A stretch of 64,000 bases of DNA from Micromonospora noduli (GTDB lineage: Bacteria; Actinomycetota; Actinomycetes; Mycobacteriales; Micromonosporaceae), in NCBI RefSeq assembly GCF_003264365.1, contig NZ_PYAK01000019.1:1-64000 (forward strand), given 5' to 3'. Each line of letters opens with the position of its first letter. The first letter of the stretch is position 1. Below the pieces are notes generated by a model. The model was not told where the DNA came from. It saw nothing but the letters and a program-made list of their open reading frames with translations, and searched no databases. A program made the translations under genes and the position numbers. Shown piece after piece: positions 50,711 to 59,424 of the stretch.

Positions 50711-51523
50711 ATGGATGAGGTCAGAGGACCCGGACGGCCTCGCAAGACCCCGGGTCAGCTCGCCCGGTGGACTCCACCGGAGGGCTGGTCGCGCTTGGTC
50801 GCCTGGCTCTCGCCAGAGGAGAAGAGGGCGCTCAAGCACGTCGCCGTCGAGGCCGACGTGGCCGTGGCAGATCTGGTCCGTGCGCTGGCCAGCGGTCTGG
50901 CCGACGGGGCCATCACCGCCGAGGAACTGATCGCAAAGGTCAGGAGAGGGGCCCAGGTCATGGAGAAGATCCCCACACTGTTCGAACGCGACGAGCACTT
51001 CCGGGTCGTCGACCGCCCCAGGCCGGACTGCGCCTGGGTGTTCGACGGCGAGGGCGCCCCAACCGAGAAGCTCGACGGCTCCAACGTGCGCCTCACCGTC
51101 CGCTCGGGACAGCTGGTGCGAGTGGAGAAGCGCCGCAACCCCAGCAAGGTGCAGAAGCAGCAGGGGATCGTCGATGGGTGGTATGTCGACACCGACGATC
51201 ACGCTGCGGAGGACAAGTGGATACTGGTCGCCGCCCGCAACACCGACGTGTCGGACTGGCCCGACGGCGAGCACGCGTGCGAGGCGCTCGGTCCCCGCGT
51301 CCAAGGCAACCCGCTCGGTCTGGAAGAGCACACATGTGTGCCGTTCAACCTCCGCGTGCCCGCCCTGCCGGACGCGCCTCGTAGCTACTCCGAGTTGCGG
51401 GGCTATCTAGCCGCGCTGGAGAGCCGATTCGCGCCGGGCCACTTGGCCGAGGGCATCGTGTTCCACCACCCGGATGGCCGGCGCGCCAAGATCAAGCGTA
51501 AGGACTTCCCCCTCAGCGCGTGA
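50711..51523 (+). CDS. RNA-ligase-like nucleotidyltransferase with N-terminal helical domain
   Basis: 270 residues. Covalent nucleotidyltransferase motifs appear in order: motif I EKLDGSNVRLTV (Lys120 as nucleotidyl acceptor), motif III-like CEALGPRVQGNP, motif IV EGIVFHHPDG and motif V KIKRKDF. Spacing and the ALGPR.QGNP segment fit the RNA ligase group rather than DNA ligases or capping enzymes. Residues 1-85 (WLSPEEKRALKHVAVEADVA, then VADLVRALASGL) look like the ribbon-helix-helix/plasmid-type domain of small DNA-binding proteins. The substrate is unknown; RNA repair is the expected role. Neighbours are small orphans, with no phage genes. The ATG at 50711 has no clear ribosome site. Confidence 0.75.
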   Translation: MDEVRGPGRPRKTPGQLARWTPPEGWSRLVAWLSPEEKRALKHVAVEADVAVADLVRALASGLADGAITAEELIAKVRRGAQVMEKIPTLFERDEHFRVVDRPRPDCAWVFDGEGAPTEKLDGSNVRLTVRSGQLVRVEKRRNPSKVQKQQGIVDGWYVDTDDHAAEDKWILVAARNTDVSDWPDGEHACEALGPRVQGNPLGLEEHTCVPFNLRVPALPDAPRSYSELRGYLAALESRFAPGHLAEGIVFHHPDGRRAKIKRKDFPLSA

Positions 51524-51566
51524 CCACTCGCCGTCACCCCCACAGTTTCGAAGGTTCGATGGGAAG

Positions 51567-52223
51567 ATGGCGGGAAGTCCGTGGTTGTCGGGAAACGTCC
51601 GCGTTTGCGGGCAAGTCTTGGCTGTACGGATTGCTGTATGCCACGACTATTTTGGTCCGGTGATCGAGATCCTGGACAACCTCGATGTCCTTGCCCAGCC
51701 CTTCCTTGATCTTCGGACGCTGACCCTCGCCGGGATTTACTACGGATCGAACGCAGCTGACTCCATCGACCGAGAGCGGATCGAGCAAGTCACCCTCTCC
51801 CCGATCGTTCACATGCAGAAGAGCGGTGATGGCACCAAGCCCGAGTATTACGATGCAGGCGGCCAGCGGATCACTCTCGACGCGGTAGTCGGCAGCGTTA
51901 TCGACGCTGGGGGCATGCTGCACATCGCTGGCAACATCAGCTACAAGATCGCGGGCGGAACAGTGGTCGGCTTCGCCTTATATGGTGCGGAGCGCGGCCC
52001 CCTGGCCTACTTCAGTTCGCTGCGGTCGTACGAGGATTTCCTCACGGAGTTCGGGACACCCGACAGCGTCGAACGCAATGAGGCTTACGGCGACCTGTTG
52101 GGACTCCACAACTACTACTGGGGCTCGAAGAAGCAGGCGTACTGGGACAGCTGGGACGAGCGGTTGTCGTCGGTGAATCTGGGCGACTACGACGGGAACC
52201 ACGGGCCCAGGCAAACGCCTTGA
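51567..52223 (+). CDS. Hypothetical protein, immunity-like
   Basis: 218 residues. The first 30 residues are poorly defined; the conserved-looking part starts VRIAVCHDYFGPVIEILDN. The C-terminal half, GPLAYFSSLRSYEDFLTEFG and YWGSKKQAYWDSWDERL, has the aromatic, acidic style of cytoplasmic immunity proteins. No family is named with confidence. A start as late as about 51618 is possible. Confidence 0.58.
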   Translation: MAGSPWLSGNVRVCGQVLAVRIAVCHDYFGPVIEILDNLDVLAQPFLDLRTLTLAGIYYGSNAADSIDRERIEQVTLSPIVHMQKSGDGTKPEYYDAGGQRITLDAVVGSVIDAGGMLHIAGNISYKIAGGTVVGFALYGAERGPLAYFSSLRSYEDFLTEFGTPDSVERNEAYGDLLGLHNYYWGSKKQAYWDSWDERLSSVNLGDYDGNHGPRQTP

Positions 52224-52324
52224 GCTTCGACCAACAGCCGTGCTGGGCTACGTGCAGCTCTACGGCCGGGCGACCTGCTGGTGTAAAGAGGCCCTAGGCT
52301 GACGCCCATGTTGGGGAGCACGCA

Positions 52325-52897
52325 GTGATCGACCTGGACGAGCACAACAACCAGTCGGCGAAGTCGGGTATCCCCGCCCATGACCGCTCCGTGCTCAGAC
52401 AGAAGGTGCCGCTGCGGCTCCTCGCCGCCTTCGCGGTCGGCGTTGTGCTTGGCGGCTTCGGCTTCAGCCAACTGCGAGACTCGCGTGATCAGCGGGACCG
52501 GAACGCCGTGGTCGCACTCGTGGCCTTCCCTCAATCGGCCGACTCCGGAAGCGCAGCCTCCGAGGGATCCGTCCGACTGTCCGGGTATTTGGCGTTGGCC
52601 AACGGCGGTCCCGGGTCGATCACCGTTCGTGGGGTTCACGCAGAGAGGCCGGGCGTCGTAATAAGCAGCATCGGAACGCCCCGGCTGTTACCCCCTGGCA
52701 GCACCGGTCAGCTCGCGGTCGAGCTGTGGTTCGAGTGCTCAGTCGCACGCCTCCAGCGAGAGCCGCTGCCGCTAGGGTTATCCGTCGAGACCGATGACGA
52801 GCAAGGCAGGAAGGTCAGCTACCCCGTCGCTCTCGTAGGAGACGACTGGGAGCGCGATGCTCTGAGCAAGTGCTCAGGCATATTCGCGGTGGGCTGA
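52325..52897 (+). CDS. Membrane-anchored protein, paralogue of the gene at 38440
   Basis: 190 residues. MIDLDEHNNQ start, one helix (LRLLAAFAVGVVLGGFGFSQ) and an outer beta-rich domain (GYLALANGGPGSITVRGVHA, LSVETDDEQGRKVSYPVALV). Homologous over its full length to the protein at 38440, including the context of the GTG start (GGGGAG ahead). Function unknown. Confidence 0.78.
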   Translation: MIDLDEHNNQSAKSGIPAHDRSVLRQKVPLRLLAAFAVGVVLGGFGFSQLRDSRDQRDRNAVVALVAFPQSADSGSAASEGSVRLSGYLALANGGPGSITVRGVHAERPGVVISSIGTPRLLPPGSTGQLAVELWFECSVARLQREPLPLGLSVETDDEQGRKVSYPVALVGDDWERDALSKCSGIFAVG

Positions 52898-53097
52898 CGC
52901 GTAACAGGCCAAGGCCAAGCGCTGGAGCGGCTCTCCTCATCGGGCAAGAGGGCTTGGTCGGCCGGAGCGTGGCCGGCCGGCCCGGCCGATGGCGGCCGGA
53001 GGTCGCCAGCAGGCCAGGGCCGGGCCGGCGCGGATCGCGGCTACTTGGAGACTTGGGCCAGGATCGGTGTCCGGCCAGAAAAGGATGCCTGCGTCGG

Positions 53098-53634
53098 TCA
53101 GTAGAGCCACCGGTCGAGCACTCCGGGCCAGAAGTGGGTTGTATGGTCGCCGTCCCCGAACGCGGGCGGGTCAACGGCCTTGATCCGCTCCAACAGGTCG
53201 GCGAGTTCCGCGAGTGCTTCGTCTTCGGCCTGTCCGTCTTCGTCCCAGCGGTCGATGACGGTTGAGCTGGTCAGCCAGCTACCAACCATGTGCAGCGAAC
53301 ACAGCCAGTGGGTGATCGTTGAGTTGACGAACCCGGTGCTGCTGCCGTCCGACGACCAGATCTGCACCTCACCGGTTCCCGGCGCGGCACCGTACGCCCA
53401 GTCCAGGTCATCGGCGTTCGCCAACCGGTACATCGTCGGCTCTGCCTGAAACGACACCGCACTCACGAGGTCATCGATCAGCGGTACGCCGGAGGAGACC
53501 AGCGCGGCCTTCTGCGGCTCGGGAAGCCGCCACGTCGCCACGTCCAGCTCCGTAGCACGCACCACCCGCCCAGTACCGGCCCAGGCCGTGACCGCCTCGA
53601 ACGCCGGAGGCAACGGAAGATCATCAATGGGCAC
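53098..53634 (-). CDS. SUKH-type immunity-like protein
   Basis: 178 residues from GTG 53634 (TTG 53688 is an alternative). The pattern fits the SUKH-4 group: an N-terminal helix and PEPQKAALVSSGVPLI, a central APGTGEVQIWSSDG, then STGFVNSTITHWLCSLHMVG and a C-terminal WPGVLDRWLY. SUKH proteins neutralise polymorphic toxins or act as cytoplasmic sensors. No toxin gene lies within reach, so it would be an orphan immunity gene. Assignment is by pattern memory. Confidence 0.58.
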   Translation of the reverse strand: MPIDDLPLPPAFEAVTAWAGTGRVVRATELDVATWRLPEPQKAALVSSGVPLIDDLVSAVSFQAEPTMYRLANADDLDWAYGAAPGTGEVQIWSSDGSSTGFVNSTITHWLCSLHMVGSWLTSSTVIDRWDEDGQAEDEALAELADLLERIKAVDPPAFGDGDHTTHFWPGVLDRWLY

Positions 53635-54019
53635 GCCAATGAGGGTAGTCCGGCCACGGTTCCAAGCCAGTGTTCGTTGTAGCGACAAGGCATCCGATCA
53701 TTGACAGATTCGTGCGTCCACGCCCGAGGGCCTGCTGCTCCAGTTCGGTGGAGCCGTCGCACTTCGACTGGCGGAGATCTGTCGCGCATCTCTTGTCGGA
53801 CGACAGCGGGTTCCGTCGGAACTTGCGAGATCTCGATGGCCCTCGCTCGAAGCGATCGGCTCAGGGCCCGTCCGCGACCGCACTGCACTGCACTGCACTG
53901 CACTGCACCTGCCACCGCCGTAAGACGTGAACATCTGGAACGGACGCGCAAGGTCAGCCTTGCTCGGCGTTGCTAACGTCGGGGCGACGTCCGGAGGGGC
54001 CAACGGGGAGGACGACGCT
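53635..54019. other. Intergenic stretch with a pentanucleotide repeat
   Basis: About 385 bases without a supportable gene. Its notable content is the CACTG tandem repeat at 53881-53908. The promoter of the membrane gene at 54020 must lie here. Confidence 0.45.
53881..53908. repeat. CACTG tandem repeat
   Basis: Five exact copies of CACTG followed by CAC, 112 bases upstream of the GTG at 54020. Such short repeats can change copy number by slippage. Confidence 0.9.
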
Positions 54020-54838
54020 GTGGCCAGCAGCGGGAGTGCAGCGGCCTTGGCGAATCGGCGTGCTCGCGCGCCGATGGTCGTGATCGGCAGCGTCGTCGCG
54101 TTGGCCGCCCTCATCGCGCTGGGGTACCGGCTGGGTACCGACCCGCGGGTCGAGCAGCGAGAGGGCGACATCCTCGTGGCGCTGGCTCCGGGAACCTTTC
54201 TGGTGCTGTCCTGGCTCGTCCGCCTTGTGCAGTGGTGGGGTGCCGCTCGTGCTCCCGCGAGGCGCGTCATGGTGACCGCGCATCTGGCGCAGTCGCCGCA
54301 GCCGGGAAGTGCGGGGCGGGTCACCGCTGCGGCGGGCGCCGTGAGCGCCGCCGGCGGGATCGACGCCGGTCCCAAGGGATACTCCGTGTGGCTGACGGTG
54401 AGTGGCCGGGACGGCGGTGTCCTGCACCAACGCGTCGTCTGGGAACCGTGGTTGCGCGAGCTGACCAGGCCGCGTCAGGCCACGGTCCGGCACGGGTTCG
54501 GCGTCAGCGTGGTCGACGTGGCCGGGTACGGGCGGCTCTGGCCGGCGAGTCTCACGCTGCGCCGTCGTCCCTACGGAGTCAGACTCATTCCGTTCCGCAA
54601 GGCCCAGAGGTTGCCGAAGGAGAACAGCCTCTCGCACGGTCGTCTGGCCTGCCTTCTTCTCCTGTTCGTCGCGCCCGGCCTGGCCGGCGCCGTCACCCAA
54701 GGCGCGTGGGCGCTGCTCGGGTGGTGGGTGGCGTACGTCGTCGCCTCGATGGTCGCCACCGGAGCCTGGTTCGGCATCATCCCGCCCGGCGTGCTTCCGG
54801 AAGCAGCCCGTCGGGGCCGCGCCCCGACGACCTCGTGA
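54020..54838 (+). CDS. Membrane protein of unknown function
   Basis: 272 residues from GTG 54020, chosen because GGGGAGG (54005-54011) precedes it; the frame is open to 53927. Two N-terminal helices (MVVIGSVVALAALIALGYRL and ILVALAPGTFLVLSWLVRLV), a soluble beta-rich middle (YSVWLTVSGRDGGVLHQRVV, WEPWLREL) and two C-terminal helices. No family recognised. Confidence 0.65.
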   Translation: MASSGSAAALANRRARAPMVVIGSVVALAALIALGYRLGTDPRVEQREGDILVALAPGTFLVLSWLVRLVQWWGAARAPARRVMVTAHLAQSPQPGSAGRVTAAAGAVSAAGGIDAGPKGYSVWLTVSGRDGGVLHQRVVWEPWLRELTRPRQATVRHGFGVSVVDVAGYGRLWPASLTLRRRPYGVRLIPFRKAQRLPKENSLSHGRLACLLLLFVAPGLAGAVTQGAWALLGWWVAYVVASMVATGAWFGIIPPGVLPEAARRGRAPTTS

Positions 54839-54920
54839 CCACGGACGCGATCGAGCGGACAGGCGGCGGCCTCGGCCAGCTCCGCGAGGCGCTGCTCGGC
54901 AGCATCGCCAGGAAAACGGC

Positions 54921-54997
54921 TGGTGGGGCGGACGGGACTCGAACCCGTGACCGATCGATTATGAGTCGACTGCTCTAACCGGCTGAGCTACCGCCCC
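54921..54997 (-). tRNA. tRNA with CAU anticodon (Met or Ile2)
   Basis: The minus strand folds into a full cloverleaf: acceptor GGGGCGG/CCGCCCC, D arm GCTC/GAGC, anticodon arm GTCGA-CTCATAA-TCGAT, T arm ACGGG-TTCGAGT-CCCGT, and an encoded CCA. The body is 74 bases plus CCA. Anticodon CAU fits elongator tRNA-Met or the lysidine-modified tRNA-Ile2; it is not the initiator, because the anticodon stem lacks the three G-C pairs. I cannot separate the two from sequence alone. Confidence 0.95.
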
Positions 54998-55118
54998 GAA
55001 CACCGCGCCGGATCTTATCCCGCTCGGCGGTCAGCAGCCAGCACCGAGCCGGCCGGCGCCCACGCCTGCGCCAGCACGATGGGCAACAGGAATATAACAG
55101 CGTGCTCGGGTACGCCTG

Positions 55119-56357
55119 TCAGCCGGCGCGCAGCTCGTCCAGCACGGCGCCGGCGGCGCGCCAGCCGCTGGTGAGGGCGCCCTGGATCGATGGGCTGTCC
55201 CGGTGGTCACCGGCCACGAACAGGCCCTCCCCCAGCGCCACCGGCTTGCGCAGCCGTCCCTGTGGCGGCGGTGCGGCGGGTAGCGCCTCGGGGATGGCCA
55301 CTGTGGTGAGGTGGGTCCAGTCGGCGGTGGAGCGGCCGTACAGCCGGGTCAGCTCGGCCCGGATGGTCGGCTCGGGTGGGGCCGTCGGGCCGACCACCGA
55401 GGTGGCGATCAGGTGCCGGCCGGCGGGCGCGTACGTCGGGGCGGCGTTGCTGAGCACCACGGTGTTGGCGACGAGTTCGCGTCGGTCACCGTCGACGAGC
55501 AGGATCGGCTCGGTGAGCGGCGGCTCGGGCGCGCTGTGGTAGTAGGTGGTGTAGCTGTGCATGCGTACCGTCGCCAGGGCTGGCAGCAGCGCGGCCGCGG
55601 CGGGCGGGTCTACGGCGACGACGACGGCCCGGCAGCGGATGTCGCCGGCCTGGGTGCGGACCCGGCCGGGGGTGACCTCCGCGACCGGGGTGTCCAGGTC
55701 GAGCAGGTCGGCGGGCAGCGGTGCGGCGACAGCCCGGGGTAGCGCGGCCATCCCTTCGGCGGGCAGGCCGATCCGGCCGCGGGCGAAGGAGCGCAGCACC
55801 ATCGCCAGCACGTGACTGGAGGTGGAGAGTTCCCGCTCGATGAACACACCGGACAGGAACGGTCGCAGCAACTCCTCGATGATGCCGTCAGAGAGACCGG
55901 CGCGGCGCAGCGCCGTCTCGGTTGTGGCTTCCGGCGCGGCGAGCAGTCGGGACGCGGGGAGGGTGGCGCAGCCGGTGGCGAGGGCGGCGAAGCGCAGCCG
56001 GTCGAGCAGGGAGCCGACCCCGGCGAGCGCGGTGCCGGGCCCACCGGTCGGCTCGCGCAGCGGGTTGACCAGGCGCAGCAGCTTGTCGCCCTTGCGGACC
56101 AGCACACCGGAGGTGAAGTAGCCGAGGTTGAGCTGGTCGGTGTCGAGCAGCGTGCCGAGCCGGGGGTAGGCGGTGTTGAGCACCTGGAACCCCCGGTCGA
56201 TGAGGTGACCGTCGACCACGTCGGTGGCGACCCGGCCGCCGAGCCGACCCTCGGCCTCCACCAGCCGCCAGGGCACGCCGGCGCGGTGCAGCCGGCGGGC
56301 GGCGGCGAGGCCGGCCAGGCCGCCGCCGACGATGACCACATCGGTTTCAGCCAGCAC
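55119..56357 (-). CDS. FAD-dependent amine-oxidase/phytoene-desaturase-like oxidoreductase
   Basis: 412 residues. FAD dinucleotide motif DVVIVGGGLAGLAAARRLHR, followed by EAEGRLGGRVAT and a C-terminal FAD loop GLFVAGDHRDSPSIQGALTS, as in flavin amine oxidases and phytoene desaturases. GTG 56357 is preceded by GGGAGG and overlaps the end of the MMPL gene by 11 bases. The substrate is unknown; no carotenoid genes are near. Confidence 0.9.
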   Translation of the reverse strand: MLAETDVVIVGGGLAGLAAARRLHRAGVPWRLVEAEGRLGGRVATDVVDGHLIDRGFQVLNTAYPRLGTLLDTDQLNLGYFTSGVLVRKGDKLLRLVNPLREPTGGPGTALAGVGSLLDRLRFAALATGCATLPASRLLAAPEATTETALRRAGLSDGIIEELLRPFLSGVFIERELSTSSHVLAMVLRSFARGRIGLPAEGMAALPRAVAAPLPADLLDLDTPVAEVTPGRVRTQAGDIRCRAVVVAVDPPAAAALLPALATVRMHSYTTYYHSAPEPPLTEPILLVDGDRRELVANTVVLSNAAPTYAPAGRHLIATSVVGPTAPPEPTIRAELTRLYGRSTADWTHLTTVAIPEALPAAPPPQGRLRKPVALGEGLFVAGDHRDSPSIQGALTSGWRAAGAVLDELRAG

Positions 56358-58470
56358 CGCGTGCCTCCCGCTCACCGTTCGCCCGGGACAACCGGCCCGG
56401 CCACCAGATCTTCGGCCCGATGTCGTACGCGAGTGCGGGCACCAGCAGCGACCGGACGATGATGGTGTCGATCAGTACCCCGATCGCGACCGCCGTACCC
56501 AACTCGACGAGCACCACCAGGGGCAGGACGGCGAGGGCGGAGAACGTCGCGGCGAGCACGATGCCGGCGGAGGTGATCACCCCGCCGGTGACGGCGAGGC
56601 CGGCGAGCACTCCGGCGCGGGTGCCGCGCTTGACCGACTCCTCGCGGACGCGGCTCATCAGGAAGATGTTGTAGTCGATGCCGAGCGCGACCAGGAAGAC
56701 GAACGCGAACAGCGGGAACGACGAGTCCACGCCGGGGAAGTCGAAGACGTGGCGGAACAGCAGCGCGCAGAGGCCGAGGGTCGCCGCGAAGCTGAGCAGC
56801 ACGGTGGCGATCAGCAGCAGCGGGGCGAGCAGCGCACGCAGCAGCAGGGCCAGGATGACAGCGATGACCACCAGCACCACCGGGATGATGACGTTCTGGT
56901 CGCGCTTGGCGGCGTCCGAGGTGTCCACGTTGATCGCGGTGAAGCCGCCGACCACCGCGTCCGCGCCGGGCACCTGGTGTACGGCCACCCGCAGCTCGCG
57001 GATGGTCCGCTCGGCGCCGTCGCTGTCGGGTGGGTCGGCCAGGGTCGCCTCCAGTTGCACCCGCCCGTCGACGACCTTCGGGGCGGCGTTCGCCTCGGGT
57101 GGGCCGGTCTGCGGGCCGGCCGGAAGGGGGCGGACGTCGGCGACCCCGGGTACGTCCTTCGCGACCTGGGCGACCTGTCGGGCGGTCTGCTCGGTGGTGA
57201 AGATGGTGGCCGGGCTGCCGGTGCCGGCCGGGTAGTGCCGGGAGATCACCTCTTGGCCGTCGACCGAGTCGGTGCGCTGGGTGAACAGGTCGGACTGGCC
57301 GAGCGTGGTGGCGCCGAGCTGGGTGAGGCCGAGGGTCAACAGGGCCAGCACGACGGCGGTGGTCAGCCAGATCGGGCGGGCGTGCCGGGCCACGAAGCCG
57401 GCCACGCGGCTCCAGATGCCGTGTTCGGCCCGCGGGTCGGCCTGGTCGGCTCGGGGCCGTCGGGGCCAGAACGCCCACCGTCCGCCGAGCACCAGCAGGG
57501 CGGGTAGGAAGGTGAGCATCACCAGCAGGGTGGCGGCGATGCCGATGGCGGCGACCGGGCCGAGTGCCCGGTTGGAGTTGAGGCTGGACAGCAGCAGGCA
57601 GAGCAGGCTGACGATGACAGTGCCGCCGGAGGCGATGATGGCCGGCGCGGCGCCCTTCCAGGCGGTCTTCATGGCGTCCCACGGCCGGTCGTGCCGGTGC
57701 AGCTCCTCCCGGTAGCGGGCGATCAGCAGCAGCGCGTAGTCGGTGCCGGCGCCGAAGACCAGCACTGTGAGGATGCCCTGGGCCTGCCCGTTGAGCTTCA
57801 CCACGTCCGCGTCGGCGAGCAGGTAGACGAAGACCGAGGCGAGGGCGTACGACATCCCGGCGGCGAGCAGCGGGAAGATCCAGAGGACCGGGCTGCGGTA
57901 GACGATCAGCAGGATGACCAGCACCACGACCAGGGTGACCAGCAGCAGTGGTCCGTCGATGGCGGAGAAGACCTCGATCAGGTCGGCGAGCAGACCGGCC
58001 GGGCCGGAGACGTCCACGGTGAGGCCGTCCCGGTCACCGCCGGTGATGTCGCGCAGTTGCTCGACGACAGTGCCGATCTCCTCGCCCTCGGCGTCGTCCA
58101 CCGGTACGACGACCTGGAGTGCCTGGCCGTCCTCGCTCGGGATGGGCGGGGGCAGTGGGGTGACCACGCCGGGGATCTGGGCGAACCGGGCGGCGTCGGC
58201 GCCCACCCGTTGCCGGTCCGCGTCGGTGATCCCGGAGGGCCGCTCGTAAACGACCAGAGCCGGGATGGTCTGCCGGTCGACGAACTCGCCGGCGAGGTCC
58301 TGGGCGCGGGTCGCCTCGGCGTCGGTGGGCAGGAAGGCGGCGTTGTCGTTGGTGGCGACCTCGCTGAGGCGCCCCGCGTACGGGCCGGACACGCCGCCGA
58401 CCAACAACCAGGCCAGCACGACCGCCACCGCGATCAGCGTGGCCCTGCCGCCTCGTCCGGACATCCGCAC
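56347..58470 (-). CDS. MMPL-family RND transporter
   Basis: 707 residues (ATG 58464 is an alternative start). It has about twelve helices in two MMPL repeats, each with a large extracellular loop. Characteristic stretches: VFGAGTDYALLLIARYREEL in the first repeat and VALGIDYNIFLMSRVREESV in the second, the conserved GxDY proton-relay motif. MMPL proteins export lipids or drugs. It is followed by the FAD oxidoreductase gene in the same operon. The upstream direct repeat ATCGACGCA (twice within 58482-58503) may be part of a regulatory site. Confidence 0.93.
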   Translation of the reverse strand: MRMSGRGGRATLIAVAVVLAWLLVGGVSGPYAGRLSEVATNDNAAFLPTDAEATRAQDLAGEFVDRQTIPALVVYERPSGITDADRQRVGADAARFAQIPGVVTPLPPPIPSEDGQALQVVVPVDDAEGEEIGTVVEQLRDITGGDRDGLTVDVSGPAGLLADLIEVFSAIDGPLLLVTLVVVLVILLIVYRSPVLWIFPLLAAGMSYALASVFVYLLADADVVKLNGQAQGILTVLVFGAGTDYALLLIARYREELHRHDRPWDAMKTAWKGAAPAIIASGGTVIVSLLCLLLSSLNSNRALGPVAAIGIAATLLVMLTFLPALLVLGGRWAFWPRRPRADQADPRAEHGIWSRVAGFVARHARPIWLTTAVVLALLTLGLTQLGATTLGQSDLFTQRTDSVDGQEVISRHYPAGTGSPATIFTTEQTARQVAQVAKDVPGVADVRPLPAGPQTGPPEANAAPKVVDGRVQLEATLADPPDSDGAERTIRELRVAVHQVPGADAVVGGFTAINVDTSDAAKRDQNVIIPVVLVVIAVILALLLRALLAPLLLIATVLLSFAATLGLCALLFRHVFDFPGVDSSFPLFAFVFLVALGIDYNIFLMSRVREESVKRGTRAGVLAGLAVTGGVITSAGIVLAATFSALAVLPLVVLVELGTAVAIGVLIDTIIVRSLLVPALAYDIGPKIWWPGRLSRANGEREARGAG

Positions 58471-58621
58471 TCACCCCAAGGATCGACGCATCAATCGACG
58501 CAGCGGGAGCCTCAGTCGACATCGACCATCCTGCCGGGCAAGCAGGCCCAGGGTGGGTGAAACCGTGTCACACACACGAAAACGCCCGTCGGCCGGTGGC
58601 TGACGGGCGTACGTGGAAAAG

Positions 58622-58694
58622 CTCCCCCGATTGGACTCGAACCAATAACCTGCCGGTTAACAGCCGGCTGCTCTGCCAATTGAGCTACAGGGGA
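58622..58694 (-). tRNA. tRNA-Asn (GTT)
   Basis: The minus strand folds as acceptor TCCCCTG/CGGGGGA, D arm GCTC/GAGC, anticodon arm GCCGG-CTGTTAA-CCGGC and T arm TTGG-TTCGAGT-CCAA, 73 bases, discriminator G. Anticodon GTT reads Asn codons. CCA is not encoded. No integrated element borders it. Confidence 0.96.
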
Positions 58695-58955
58695 TCGTGC
58701 TCCGCCCGACTTCGGATCTCCCCGACGCCGTGCGACGGGACAAGAGTACAGGACATCCCCCGGTGGTGGTCCAGTGGGTTGCCTCCCCGCCATCGCATTG
58801 ACAATAGGGGTAAATCGCCATCCCGGCACAAGCATGCTTGAGCGGGGAGCAGGATGGGTAGTTAGCTGCGGACAGAGGACGCAGGCGCGAACAGGTCGCC
58901 TTCCGACGGGGCAACTCGCCGGGGCGACGGCGCGTCAGGTACGGAAGGAGCCGCC

Positions 58956-59360
58956 ATGCGCGGAAAGATCATGTTTCTTGGCGGGCTGGCTGCGGGATTC
59001 GTCCTGGGCGCCCGTGCCGGCCGGGAGAAGTACGAAGAGCTCGTGGTCAAGGGCCGCAAGGTGCTCGACCACCCGACCGTCCAGGAGGCGGCCGGGGTCG
59101 CGCAGGCCCAGGCCAACAAGCTCTACAGCGAGGGCAAGGACAAGCTCGGCCAGACCAAACTGGCCGAGAAGCTGGGCAACGGCAACGGCAGCACCGGCAA
59201 GCAGGAGCTGACCGCAGCCGACGACGCGTTCGCCGGCACGCCCGCCACCGTGGGCGCCAAGGCGGGCACCAGCACGGTCGGCACGACCTCCGGGTCGCCG
59301 TCGTCCACGAACCCCCGCACCAAGCCGTCCGGCTCGGGCACGAACGCCAGCACGCTCTGA
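58956..59360 (+). CDS. YtxH-like small protein
   Basis: 134 residues. One N-terminal helix (KIMFLGGLAAGFVLGARAGR) with the following EKYEEL typical of YtxH-like stress proteins, a helical middle and a Ser/Thr/Gly-rich tail (TSGSPSSTNPRTKPSGSG). It is membrane-attached. GGAAGGAG precedes the ATG. It is not confidently tied to any pathway. Confidence 0.78.
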   Translation: MRGKIMFLGGLAAGFVLGARAGREKYEELVVKGRKVLDHPTVQEAAGVAQAQANKLYSEGKDKLGQTKLAEKLGNGNGSTGKQELTAADDAFAGTPATVGAKAGTSTVGTTSGSPSSTNPRTKPSGSGTNASTL

Positions 59361-59374
59361 CCAACCGCACGTCG

Positions 59375-59406
59375 ACGGGCCGGTCGCCGCAGGGCGACCG
59401 GCCCGT
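59375..59406. terminator. Bidirectional hairpin terminator
   Basis: A perfect 14-bp GC-rich stem (59375-59388 with 59393-59406) with a 4-base GCAG loop, between the convergent genes ending at 59360 and 59425. Confidence 0.88.
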
Positions 59407-59424
59407 GGTCTGTCCGACGTGCGG

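Noticed and set aside
53881..53908. Short tandem repeat considered as a CRISPR remnant
   Set aside because: Unit is only five bases, with no spacers and no cas genes.
54921..58694. tRNA genes as integration sites of a mobile element
   Set aside because: No integrase, no repeated tRNA 3' end and ordinary genes on both sides.
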